From JBBPZA01 sp038199375 (lineage in GTDB: Bacteria; Actinomycetota; Thermoleophilia; Solirubrobacterales; Solirubrobacteraceae): a stretch of 56,040 nt of DNA. The first letter of the stretch is position 1, and each line of letters starts with the position of its first letter. Location of the stretch: assembly GCA_038199375.1 (NCBI GenBank), contig JBBPZA010000007.1, forward strand, positions 1-56,040, in the 5' to 3' direction. Below the pieces are notes generated by a model. The model saw nothing but the letters and a program-made list of their open reading frames with translations. It was not told the origin of the DNA and did no database searches. The position numbers were made by a program, and so were the translations under genes. Positions 15,835 through 23,772 of the stretch are shown here, piece by piece.

Positions 15835-16239
15835 TTATCGGCGCGCGGCGAGGCGGACGTCGAAGAGCGCGCGGTCACCCTCGAACCCGCGGAGGAGGAC
15901 CTCCTCGACCCCGTCGAGCTCGCGCAGCGCCTGCTCGAAGCGCCCGAGGGACTCGATGTCGGCGAAGGGGCCGGCGCGGAGATGCGCCTCGGCCGCCGGG
16001 AATGGAAGGGCCGCGGGTGGCGATGGAGCTGCGGCCGGCGGGGGTGAAGCGGGCGCGGGCGCAGGTGGAGCGGCCGCGGGCGGAGAGCCGACGTCCGCGG
16101 GCAGCGGCGGGGGGGCCGCGTACAAATCCGGGCGGGCAGCGCCCTCCTCGGTTCCCTCGCCCGTCAGCTCGCGCTGGAGCTCGGCCAGCTTGCGCTCCAT
16201 CTCCGCGAGCGCCGTGTGGACGTCGCCCCGCTCGTCCAC
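15835..16239 (-). CDS. Three-part protein of unknown function (coiled coil, Pro/Ala linker, small C-terminal domain)
   Basis: The product has 134 residues. An N-terminal helix with heptad character (ALAEMERKLAELQREL, about 10-25) is followed by a 45-residue Pro/Ala linker, then a compact domain of about 45 residues (RAGPFADIESLGRFEQALREL...VLLRGFEGDRALFDVRL). The last domain has a strand-helix-strand-strand pattern like the small SPOR- or adhesin-type ferredoxin folds. It begins 12 bases after sucD and probably shares its transcript. It has no known function, but similar modular proteins occur in actinobacteria. Confidence 0.6.
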   Translation of the reverse strand: MDERGDVHTALAEMERKLAELQRELTGEGTEEGAARPDLYAAPPPLPADVGSPPAAAPPAPAPASPPPAAAPSPPAALPFPAAEAHLRAGPFADIESLGRFEQALRELDGVEEVLLRGFEGDRALFDVRLAARR

Positions 16240-16251
16240 GGCCGGTTCGCG

Positions 16252-17136
16252 CTACCCGCTCCCGCCGCCGAGGATGTCGACGGCGATCTCGGCGACTTCG
16301 GTCGGTGTCCGCCCGACCCGGGCGCCCTTGGCCTCGAGCGCCTCGGCCTTCGCGGCGGCTGTGCCCTTGGAGCCCGAGACGATCGCTCCCGCGTGGCCCA
16401 TGGTCTTGCCGGGCGGCGCCGTGAAGCCGGCGATGTAGCCGACGACGGGCTTGGTCACGTTCTCGGCGATGAAGTCCGCGGTGCGCTCCTCCTCGTCGCC
16501 GCCGATCTCGCCGCACATGACGATGAGCTCGGTCTGATCGTCCTCCTCGAAGAGCGTGAGGATGTCGATGAAGGAGGAGCCCACGATTGGGTCGCCGCCG
16601 ATCCCGACGATCGTCGAGTTCCCGAATCCACTCTGGGCGAGCTCGTTGCCGATCTGGTACGTGAGGGTGCCCGAGCGCGAGACGACGCCGACGTTGCCCT
16701 CAGAGAAGAAGGCGGCCGGGATGATCCCGATGTTCGCCTTCCCCGGCGAGAGCACCCCGGGGCAGTTGGGGCCGATCAGCCGCGTCGCGCCGCCCCGGCG
16801 CAGATGGGTGTAGACGCGCAGCATGTCGTGGGCCGGCACGCCCTCGGTGATGCATACGACGAGCTCGATGCCGGCGTCGGCCGCCTCGAGCACCGAGTCG
16901 GCCGCGAAGGGAGCAGGCACGAAGACCATCGCGGCGTTCGCGCCGGTCTGCGCGACGGCTTCGCGAAACGTGTTGAAGACCGGGACGCCTTCCACGTCCT
17001 GGCCGCCCTTGGTCGGCGTAACCCCGGCGACGAGGTCGGTGCCGTAGCGTTGGTTGTTGAGCGCATGGAAGCTGCCCTCGCGGCCCGTGAGGCCGCTGAC
17101 CGCCAGCTTCGTGTTCGCGTCGACGAGGATGCTCAC
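16252..17136 (-). CDS. sucD: Succinyl-CoA synthetase, alpha subunit
   Basis: This is the 294-residue ADP/GDP-forming alpha subunit of the TCA cycle enzyme. It has the CoA-binding domain (LAVSGLTGREGSFH, VAGVTPTKGG), IGPNCPGVLSPG, GIGGDPIVGSSFID, and the phospho-His in TMGHAGAIVSG. The GTG at 17136 overlaps the sucC stop as GTGA, fixing the start and showing translational coupling. A longer frame upstream is just the overlap with sucC. Confidence 0.96.
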   Translation of the reverse strand: MSILVDANTKLAVSGLTGREGSFHALNNQRYGTDLVAGVTPTKGGQDVEGVPVFNTFREAVAQTGANAAMVFVPAPFAADSVLEAADAGIELVVCITEGVPAHDMLRVYTHLRRGGATRLIGPNCPGVLSPGKANIGIIPAAFFSEGNVGVVSRSGTLTYQIGNELAQSGFGNSTIVGIGGDPIVGSSFIDILTLFEEDDQTELIVMCGEIGGDEEERTADFIAENVTKPVVGYIAGFTAPPGKTMGHAGAIVSGSKGTAAAKAEALEAKGARVGRTPTEVAEIAVDILGGGSG

Positions 17137-18287
17137 GCCGAAGCCTCCCCGGCCAGCTCGACGACGCGCGCGGCGGCGCCCAGCATCGTCTTCTCGACGT
17201 GGACGTTGGGAAGGTCGGCCTCTGCCAGCAGGCGACGCCCCTCCTCGTCGTTGGTCCCGTCCAGCCGCACGACGAACGGGACTCCCTTCACGTCGACGCT
17301 GCCGAAGGCCTCGATCAGCCCGCGGGCGACCTCGTCGCAGCGCGTGATTCCGCCGAAGATGTTGAAGAGCACCGCGCGGACCTTCTCGTCGGAGAGGATG
17401 ACCTCGACCGACTCGACGATGACCTCGGAGCTCGATCCGCCCCCCGCGTCGAGGAAGTTCGCCGGCGCGCCCCCGGCCTGTGACACGACGTCGAGCGTCG
17501 ACATAACCAGGCCCGCGCCGTTGCCGAGGATCCCGACGTCCCCGTCGAGCTTGACGTAGGTCAGGCCGCGCTCGCGCGCCATCCGCTCCTGAGGGTCCTC
17601 GTCCGAGGACTTGCGCAGGCCCGCGTTGTCGGTGTGGCGGAAGAGAGCGTTGCCGTCGAGGGTGACCTTCGCGTCGAGCGCCGTCACCTGACGGTCTTCG
17701 GTGACGATCAGCGGGTTGACCTCGACGAGCATCGCGTCTTCGGCCACGAAGGCGTCGTAGAGCGCTTTCAGGAACGCCGCGACGGGCTTGACGACGTCGG
17801 CGTCTACGCCCGCCTCGAAGGCCAGCCGCCTCCCGTGGAAGGCCTGGAAGCCGATGAGCGGGTCCACGTGCAGGCGCGCGATCGCTTCGGGGTCCTCCTC
17901 GGCGACCTCCTCGATGTCCACGCCTCCCTTGGTCGAGAGCAGGAGGAGGGGCGCTCGCGCCGAGCGGTCGAAGACGACCGAGGCGTAGTACTCCGCCGCG
18001 ATGTCGGAGGCCTTCTCGACCCACACCTCGTCCACGCGCAGTCCGCGGATGTCCATGCCCAGGATGGCCTGGGCGTGCTCGCGGACTTCCTCCGAGCTCT
18101 GCGCGACTTTGATGCCGCCGGCCTTGCCGCGCCCGCCGATGTGAACCTGGGCCTTGACGGCGCACGGATAGCCGATCTCCTCGCCCGCGGCGAAGGCCTC
18201 GTCGACGCTCGTGGCCACCTGACCGGGGGGGACGGGGATACCGTGCCGGGCGAAGAGTTGCTTGCCCTGGTACTCGAGAAGGTCCAT
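17133..18287 (-). CDS. sucC: Succinyl-CoA synthetase, beta subunit
   Basis: The product has 384 residues, the normal size for SucC. The ATP-grasp domain opens with MDLLEYQGKQLFARHGIPVP and continues with VKAQVHIGGRGKAGGIK, EVNPLIVTE and ALDAKV; the C-terminal ligase-CoA domain has GAGLVMSTLD, NFLDAGGG and NIFGGITRCDEVA. It forms the alpha/beta complex with SucD, encoded next. The ATG lies 5 nt after the predicted transcription start from -10 box TAGGTT (18304-18299), shared with the divergent HAD gene. Confidence 0.97.
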   Translation of the reverse strand: MDLLEYQGKQLFARHGIPVPPGQVATSVDEAFAAGEEIGYPCAVKAQVHIGGRGKAGGIKVAQSSEEVREHAQAILGMDIRGLRVDEVWVEKASDIAAEYYASVVFDRSARAPLLLLSTKGGVDIEEVAEEDPEAIARLHVDPLIGFQAFHGRRLAFEAGVDADVVKPVAAFLKALYDAFVAEDAMLVEVNPLIVTEDRQVTALDAKVTLDGNALFRHTDNAGLRKSSDEDPQERMARERGLTYVKLDGDVGILGNGAGLVMSTLDVVSQAGGAPANFLDAGGGSSSEVIVESVEVILSDEKVRAVLFNIFGGITRCDEVARGLIEAFGSVDVKGVPFVVRLDGTNDEEGRRLLAEADLPNVHVEKTMLGAAARVVELAGEASA

Positions 18288-18298
18288 CGGGGACCGGA

Positions 18299-18308
18299 AA
18301 CCTACAAT
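18299..18308. promoter_or_regulatory. Symmetric bidirectional -10 box (sucCD / HAD gene)
   Basis: AACCTACAAT reads TAGGTT on the minus strand and TACAAT on the plus strand, with the central TA shared. Predicted starts (18292 and 18315) are 5 nt from the ATG of each gene. Confidence 0.6.
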
Positions 18309-18319
18309 GCCCTCCCCGG

Positions 18320-18997
18320 ATGCCGCTGCCCAAGGACATCAAGTTCGTCACCTTCGACGTCTATGGCACTCTCATCGACTGGGAGGAGGGGGTCTACGAC
18401 GCGTTCGCCAAGGAAGCCGCGCGCGACGGCTTCACCATCGACCGCGACGAGCTGATTCCCGTCTTCCACCAGACCGAGCGCGAGATCCAGGGCGGCTCCT
18501 ACGAGCTCTACGCCGAGGTTCTGCGCCGGACGGCCGTCCAGATCGCCAAGGAGATCGGCTGGCCCCTGGAGCCTTCTCGGTCAGGCTTCCTGCCCGACTC
18601 TGTGCAGCGCTGGAGGCCGTTCAAGGAGACCATCCCCACCCTGGAGAAGCTCGGCAAGAAGCGAAGTCTCGGCCTGCTCTCAAACGTGGACGACAAGCTC
18701 CTGGGCCAGACGCGTCGGCACATCCCACTCGACTTCGACCTCGTCGTGACCGCGCAGCAGGTGCGCTCCTACAAGCCCGACCCCGCCCACTTCAAGGAGT
18801 GCGAGCGCCGGATGGGCGGCAAGCGCGGCTGGGTCCACGTCGCCGCGAGCTACTACCACGACGTCGACCCCTGCCTCAAGCTCAAGGTGCCCGTCGTGTG
18901 GGTCAACCGCAACGGCGAAGCGCTCGAGCCCGGCCAGAAGAAGCCGACCGCCGAGGTCAAGAGCCTCCGCGAGGCGGCGAAGCTGCTCGGCGCCTGA
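18320..18997 (+). CDS. HAD-superfamily hydrolase (haloacid dehalogenase type II-like)
   Basis: This 225-residue HAD enzyme has the nucleophile motif FDVYGTLIDW (Asp about 12), LLSNVDD (motif II Ser), KPDPAHF (motif III Lys) and a late VHVAASYYHDVDP (motif IV acidic residues). The DVYGTLIDW variant and helical cap resemble L-2-haloacid dehalogenases, but Arg/Asn/Trp cap residues cannot be judged with confidence, so it could be a phosphatase. It is followed after 9 bases by an MBL-fold gene and is probably cotranscribed. Confidence 0.85.
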   Translation: MPLPKDIKFVTFDVYGTLIDWEEGVYDAFAKEAARDGFTIDRDELIPVFHQTEREIQGGSYELYAEVLRRTAVQIAKEIGWPLEPSRSGFLPDSVQRWRPFKETIPTLEKLGKKRSLGLLSNVDDKLLGQTRRHIPLDFDLVVTAQQVRSYKPDPAHFKECERRMGGKRGWVHVAASYYHDVDPCLKLKVPVVWVNRNGEALEPGQKKPTAEVKSLREAAKLLGA

Positions 18998-19006
18998 CGG
19001 CCGCTG

Positions 19007-19792
19007 ATGCGCGCTGTCGGCGTCCACGAGGACGTCGTCGTGATTCGCAGCGCCGTGTGGCAGACCTCCTGCATCGCCGTACGCGGCGGCGAGGAGGCGT
19101 TCGTGATCGACTCGCCCGTGCTTCCCCACGAGCTCGAGGCGCTGCCCGCGGTGCTGGCGCAGGCGCGCTTCACCGTCGTCGGACTCGTCGCGACCCACGC
19201 CGATTGGGACCACCTCCTCGGTTCGCTCGCCTTTCCCGAGGCGCCGCTCGGGGTGGGTGAGGCGACCGCGCGGCGGCTCACCGCCGAGCCGGGTCGCGCC
19301 CAGCGTGAGATGCGCCGCTGGGACGCGGAGCACTACGTCCAGCGACCGCGACCGCTCTCGCTCGGGGCGGCCCAGGAGCTGCCGGTTCCCGGCCACCTGG
19401 AGGTCGGCGACTACGAGCTCGAGCTCCACCCCGCCGGGGGCCATACCGCCGACGGAACGGCGCTCTACATCTCGTGGGCGGACGTGCTGTGCCCCGGCGA
19501 CTACCTCTCGCCCGTCGAGATCCCGCTGTTGGGGCCAGGGGGTTCGCTCCCGGCCTACCGCCAGACGCTCGAGCGCCTGGCGCCGCTCGTCGAGCGCGCG
19601 GCGCTCGTGGTCCCCGGCCATGGTGCGCCGGTTGCGCGCGAGCGCGCGTTGGGCCTGCTCGAGGAGGATCTCGTCTACCTCGCGGCGCTCGAGCGCGACG
19701 GCGAGCGCGCGCCGCTGCCCGGTGGCCGCCGCACCGCCGCCCAGCGCCGGCTCCATGCGAGCAACGTCGAGCTGGTGGCAGGCGGGCCCTGA
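19007..19792 (+). CDS. Metallo-beta-lactamase-fold hydrolase
   Basis: This 261-residue MBL-fold enzyme has the metal motif THADWDH (H-x-D-W-D-H form, about 65-71), AGGHTADGTALYI (second His), CPGDYLSP (bridging Asp) and VPGHGAPV (last His), all in order. The replacement of the usual HxHxDH first His pair by THADWDH is seen in a subset of the family. The substrate is unknown. It ends 8 bases before the converging GGDEF gene. Confidence 0.85.
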   Translation: MRAVGVHEDVVVIRSAVWQTSCIAVRGGEEAFVIDSPVLPHELEALPAVLAQARFTVVGLVATHADWDHLLGSLAFPEAPLGVGEATARRLTAEPGRAQREMRRWDAEHYVQRPRPLSLGAAQELPVPGHLEVGDYELELHPAGGHTADGTALYISWADVLCPGDYLSPVEIPLLGPGGSLPAYRQTLERLAPLVERAALVVPGHGAPVARERALGLLEEDLVYLAALERDGERAPLPGGRRTAAQRRLHASNVELVAGGP

Positions 19793-19800
19793 GGCTTCCG

Positions 19801-20865
19801 TCAGGAGCTCTTGGCGGCGATCAGGTCGAGGTCCGCCTCTGTGACCAGCTCCCCGACGGAGATTCCCTCGCGCAGCTCGGCGGCGCCGAGGCGCACGCTG
19901 AGCGGCCGGCCGTCTGGGGCGAAGCAGCGCTCGGACACGGCGTCGCCGACGCGGGCGCACAGGGGCTCGGCTCCCGCCGCATCCGTCTCGGCGAGTATCG
20001 CGAACTCGTCACCGCCCCAGCGAAAGCAGGAGTCCGGCGTACGCACGGTCCTCTCGACGACCTCCGCCACGCAGCGCAGGCAGTCGTCGCCGACGATGTG
20101 TCCGAAGCTGTCGTTGATCTCCTTGAATCCGTCGAGGTCGGCGACGATGACCGTGAGCGGGCGCCCGTAGCGGCGGGCGCGGGAAACCGCCGTCTCGACC
20201 GCCTCGTCGAAGGCGCGGCGGTTGCCCAGGCCCGTCAACGGATCGACCCGTGCGAGAGCGCGCGCCTCCTGCCCCTCGGCTTCCAGGCCCAGTCGCTGGG
20301 CGCGCACGCGCGAGGCGTAGGCCATCGTCACCACGGCGATCCCGCACCAGATGATCAGCCGGCCGGCGATCTCAGCCCCGAGCGTCGCGTTCCAGCCTCC
20401 GTAGACCAGCGGCGCCGCCGTGACCGCCACGAGCGCGACGAGGTAGGCGAGCACCCGCCGGGGAGGATGGAAAGCGGCGGTGTAGAGGACGGAGAGGAGG
20501 AAGATCTCAGCGTAGGGTGCTCGCTCGCCCCCGAGCCACACCAGCAGGCCGATGACCGCGAGCGTCGCATAGCTCGAGGCCATGAGCTCGTCGGGCGAGG
20601 TCTCCTCGGGTCGTGCCAGCAGGCGCCAGGCGGCGGCGACGGTGGCGGCGGTGAGGGCGGCGGACACTGCCCATCCCCACTCGCCGATGGACGAGGCCGT
20701 CGGCGGGGAGAGCGGTAGCAGGACGGTGACGATCGCCGCGCCCACGATCCACAGCAGGCCGCCCAGGCGCTTGGCGAGCGGCAGGTCTGACCGTGGGTAG
20801 AAGTCGCGGCTCGACGAGCGCAGGTCGTGCGCCAGCGGTGAGGCGGAATTGGTGCGAAGACGCAC
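19801..20865 (-). CDS. Membrane-bound diguanylate cyclase (GGDEF)
   Basis: This 354-residue protein has six probable N-terminal membrane helices (about 33-183), a short coiled linker, and a GGDEF domain. DPLTGLGNRR lies at 208-217 and the active-site GGDEF at 284-288 is intact. An RxxD inhibitory site (RTPD, 275-278) sits five residues ahead of it, so product feedback is expected. It makes cyclic di-GMP at the membrane in response to an unknown cue. The start is GTG 20865, just behind -10 candidate GATACT (20880-20875). Confidence 0.9.
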   Translation of the reverse strand: MRLRTNSASPLAHDLRSSSRDFYPRSDLPLAKRLGGLLWIVGAAIVTVLLPLSPPTASSIGEWGWAVSAALTAATVAAAWRLLARPEETSPDELMASSYATLAVIGLLVWLGGERAPYAEIFLLSVLYTAAFHPPRRVLAYLVALVAVTAAPLVYGGWNATLGAEIAGRLIIWCGIAVVTMAYASRVRAQRLGLEAEGQEARALARVDPLTGLGNRRAFDEAVETAVSRARRYGRPLTVIVADLDGFKEINDSFGHIVGDDCLRCVAEVVERTVRTPDSCFRWGGDEFAILAETDAAGAEPLCARVGDAVSERCFAPDGRPLSVRLGAAELREGISVGELVTEADLDLIAAKSS

Positions 20866-21008
20866 GATCCAGGAAGTATCGACCCTTCCGGGGCGAGACT
20901 TGACGGCGCGGCCCGCGCCGGCCCTCGCCGCGCGCCCTCGTCAGCCGTGCGGCGGAAGCGGGGCGGTGTGCTCGAGGGAGTCGGGCGCTGCGGCGCGCGG
21001 CGGAACGG

Positions 21009-22796
21009 TTACTTGATGACGGCGAGCGTGTCGCCTGTGGCGACCGAGCTGCCAACCGAGATCGGCAGCTCGGCCACCTCTCCGGCCTTGTGAGCGGAGA
21101 TCTCGTTCTCCATCTTCATCGCCTCGACCACGGCTATCAGGGCGCCCTGGTCGACGCTGGCCCCCTCCTCGACCGCCACCTTGAGGACCGTGCCCTGGAT
21201 CGGGGAGATCAGCGCGTCGGGTCCGCCCCCGCCGCCGCGGCCGCCGGCGCGCTCGCTGCGCCTGGGCTTCGGCTTGGCCCCGGCCGGCGCGGCGCCGTTC
21301 GCCCCACCGGCTACGGCCGCCGCTCCGGGAGGGCCGATGACCTTGACCTCGAAGCGTCGGCCCGAGACCTCCACGGTGTAGTCCCGCTCCACCTTCTCGG
21401 GGTCCTCATCCTCGTCGTCGGCGTTCGCATCAGGCTCCGGGAAGGAGAGCTGCGCGAGCCACTCCTTGTCCTCGACGAGGTCTCGGCACGTTTCGCCGGC
21501 GGCCCACTGGTCGCTGGCCATCAGTGCGATGTGGAAGGGAATCAGCGTCTTTAGCTCTGAGATCTCGTACTCGCCGAGCGCACGCAGCATGCGGGCGGTC
21601 GCATGCTCGCGGTCGCGCCCCCAGACGATGAGCTTTGCGACCATCGGGTCGTACATCGGAGAGATCTCCGAGCCTGGCCCGACACCGGAGTCGACCCGCA
21701 CGCCCGGCCCGGCAGGCTCGCGATAGCGGCCGATGCACCCGGGCGCCGGAGCGAAGTTCTTGGAGGCGTCCTCGGCGTTGACGCGGCACTCGATCGCGTG
21801 GCCGCGCAACTCGACGTCCTCCTGGGCGAAGGAGAGCGCCTCGCCGGCCGCGATGCGGATGCCCTCGGCCACGATGTCGATGCCGGTGACTTCCTCGGTC
21901 ACGCAGTGCTCGACTTGCACGCGGGTGTTCATCTCGAGGAAGAAGTACTCCTCGTCCTGCAGGAGCCCCTCGATGGTGCCCGCGCCCCGATACCCCACCG
22001 CCTCGGCGGCGTCGGTGGCGATCTTGCCGATCCGCACGCGCAGCTCCTCGTCGACCGCGGGAGCCGGCGACTCCTCGACGAGCTTCTGATGGCGGCGCTG
22101 CACCGAGCAGTCGCGCTCGCCTAGGTGAACGACCTTCCCTTTGCCGTCCGCGAGCACCTGGACCTCGACGTGGCGCGGGTCCGGGAGGTATCGCTCGAGG
22201 TAGACCGTCGCGTCGCCGAAGAACTTCTCGCCCTCGCGAGCCGCGCCCTCGAAGGCCTTCTCGAGCTCCTCCTCGGTCTGGGCCACCCGGAAGCCCTTGC
22301 CGCCCCCCCCGCCGGCCGCCTTGACGGCGACCGGATAGCCAACCGTGTCCTCGATCACCTTCTGAGCGTCCTCGACGCATGCGACGGGTTCTGTGGTCCC
22401 CGGGACGATCGGCACGCCGGCCTTCTCCATGAGCCTTCGCGCGGCGGTCTTGGAGCCCATCGCCTCGATCGCCGACGCAGGCGGCCCGATGAACGCGATC
22501 TCCGCCTCCTCGCACGCGCGGGCGAAACGGGCGTTCTCGGCCAGGAAGCCATACCCGGGGTGGACCGCCTCGGCTCCCGACCGCTTGGCGATCTCAATGA
22601 CCTTGTCGACGAGGAGGTAGGACTCCGCTGCGGGGCCGGGACCGAGCAGGTAGGCCTCGTCGGCCCGCGCGACGTGGAGCCCGTCGCGATCGAGCTCTGA
22701 GTAGACCGCGACGCTCGCAACCCCAAGATCGTCGAGCGCGCGGATGATCCGAACGGCGATCTCACCGCGGTTGGCCACCAGCACCTTGGAGAACAT
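21009..22796 (-). CDS. Acetyl/propionyl-CoA carboxylase alpha chain (biotin carboxylase plus biotin carrier)
   Basis: The product has 595 residues. The N-terminal biotin carboxylase (FSKVLVANRGEIAVRI; ATP-grasp KAAGGGGGKG; HLGERDCSVQRRHQK; EMNTRVQVEH) runs to about 445, followed by a linker region with an acidic patch, a Gly/Pro-rich stretch, and a C-terminal biotinyl domain with VEAMKMEN. It supplies carboxybiotin to a separate carboxyltransferase beta subunit not in this window, for fatty-acid or propionate metabolism. The ATG at 22796 lies one base after the predicted start of -10 box TACGCT (22809-22804), so it is probably leaderless. The 143 bases downstream hold only a short GGCGCG/CGCGCC hairpin near 20905-20919. 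Confidence 0.94.
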   Translation of the reverse strand: MFSKVLVANRGEIAVRIIRALDDLGVASVAVYSELDRDGLHVARADEAYLLGPGPAAESYLLVDKVIEIAKRSGAEAVHPGYGFLAENARFARACEEAEIAFIGPPASAIEAMGSKTAARRLMEKAGVPIVPGTTEPVACVEDAQKVIEDTVGYPVAVKAAGGGGGKGFRVAQTEEELEKAFEGAAREGEKFFGDATVYLERYLPDPRHVEVQVLADGKGKVVHLGERDCSVQRRHQKLVEESPAPAVDEELRVRIGKIATDAAEAVGYRGAGTIEGLLQDEEYFFLEMNTRVQVEHCVTEEVTGIDIVAEGIRIAAGEALSFAQEDVELRGHAIECRVNAEDASKNFAPAPGCIGRYREPAGPGVRVDSGVGPGSEISPMYDPMVAKLIVWGRDREHATARMLRALGEYEISELKTLIPFHIALMASDQWAAGETCRDLVEDKEWLAQLSFPEPDANADDEDEDPEKVERDYTVEVSGRRFEVKVIGPPGAAAVAGGANGAAPAGAKPKPRRSERAGGRGGGGGPDALISPIQGTVLKVAVEEGASVDQGALIAVVEAMKMENEISAHKAGEVAELPISVGSSVATGDTLAVIK

Positions 22797-22861
22797 TGGG
22801 CGGAGCGTATCGGGGCGCCAACAAGCCGGCCGCCGTCGGTCACGGCCACGGGATCGGAGCG

Positions 22862-23119
22862 CTACAGCGACCCGCTCGGCTCGTCGCCGGCGTCGCGCCA
22901 TGCCGCCATGAAGGCGTCGGAGTCGAGCTGTGCGAGGTCGGCTTTCAGCGCTCGCGCCAGCCGGGTGGCGCGGCGCGGATCGAGGTCCCAGAACAGGGCG
23001 ACCTCGCCGGTGTCGACCTCGACGATCTCGATGTGGTCGACGCGGTCGGTATCGGCGAGGAGCGCCGGGGCCAGTCCGCCGCGGCGGACGATGAGCCGGT
23101 AGGCGCGGTTCGCTTTCAC
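22862..23119 (-). CDS. Small conserved hypothetical protein
   Basis: The product is 85 residues from GTG 23119, which overlaps the preceding stop as GTGA, so it is translated together with the DsbA-like gene. Features are a basic start (VKANRAYRLIVRRG), an HIEIVEVDTGEVALFWDLDP strand pair, and an amphipathic helix ARALKADLAQLDSDAFMAAWRD. No known motif was recognised. The tight coupling suggests a role with the oxidoreductase-like protein or lpd upstream. Confidence 0.6.
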   Translation of the reverse strand: MKANRAYRLIVRRGGLAPALLADTDRVDHIEIVEVDTGEVALFWDLDPRRATRLARALKADLAQLDSDAFMAAWRDAGDEPSGSL

Positions 23120-23772
23120 GCCGCAGCGCTCGCCGCTGCCTCTACGGCGTCCGCGCCGGCGAAGAGCTCGTCGCCGAAACGCACGGTGGGAACCGAGCGG
23201 ACCCCTGCCGCCCCCGCCTGCGCAGTGGCCCTTCGCAGTGCGTGACGGGTGGCGCGGAGCTCCACGGCCTTGAGTACCGCCGCGGGGTGAAGCTCGCACG
23301 CGGCGGCGGCGATGAGCACGGAGTCGGGCTCGCTCAGCTCGCGCCCGGCCGCGAAGGCCTGGCGAAAGGCCGCCAGCGAGAAGGCGACCGCCCGTCCGAT
23401 GCCCTTCGCGTAGGTCGCGGCCAGCATCGCGAGCTCGGAGTCTCCCGGCCAGCGCTGGGGCCAGCGCAGCGGCTGGAGCCCATGGGCCCGGGCGCGGCGC
23501 TCGAGGTCCTCCATCACGCTGTCGCGCTCTGCTTGGCAGCGCCAGGCGTCGAGCGTCTCGCCACGCTCCAGGCCGGCGAGGAGGATCGGCTCCCACTCGG
23601 GCACGACGGGCAACGTCGCGTTGATCCGCTCGGCGGCCAGGTAGGCCTCGGGGCTCGAGAGGTCGTAGTAGAAGACGGGCCGCTCGGGCTCGGCGGCCGT
23701 CCTGGCGTCGGGCTGGGGAACCGCTGCCTGCCGGCCCTCCCGGCGGGCGACGGCTATCCGTGGATCAGCCAC
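23116..23772 (-). CDS. DsbA-fold protein (2-hydroxychromene-2-carboxylate isomerase/DsbA-like)
   Basis: The product has 218 residues. The thioredoxin-like start FYYDLSSPEAYLAAERI has Ser-Ser-Pro where DsbA has its CxxC, as in HCCA isomerase or FrnE-type members. The helical insert follows, and near the C-terminus VRSVPTVRFGDELFAGAD carries the cis-Pro and final strand. It is therefore a thioredoxin-fold enzyme without a classical disulfide site. GTG 23772 overlaps the end of lpd by 19 bases; a later start is possible since the first 30 residues are low-complexity. Confidence 0.7.
   Translation of the reverse strand: MADPRIAVARREGRQAAVPQPDARTAAEPERPVFYYDLSSPEAYLAAERINATLPVVPEWEPILLAGLERGETLDAWRCQAERDSVMEDLERRARAHGLQPLRWPQRWPGDSELAMLAATYAKGIGRAVAFSLAAFRQAFAAGRELSEPDSVLIAAAACELHPAAVLKAVELRATRHALRRATAQAGAAGVRSVPTVRFGDELFAGADAVEAAASAAA

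Noticed and set aside
17137..18351. Frame extending SucD upstream
   Set aside because: It is the shifted reading of sucC; the GTGA overlap fixes the SucD start.
20905..20919. Terminator after the acyl-CoA carboxylase gene
   Set aside because: A 6-bp GC stem without T-tract is expected by chance at this GC content.
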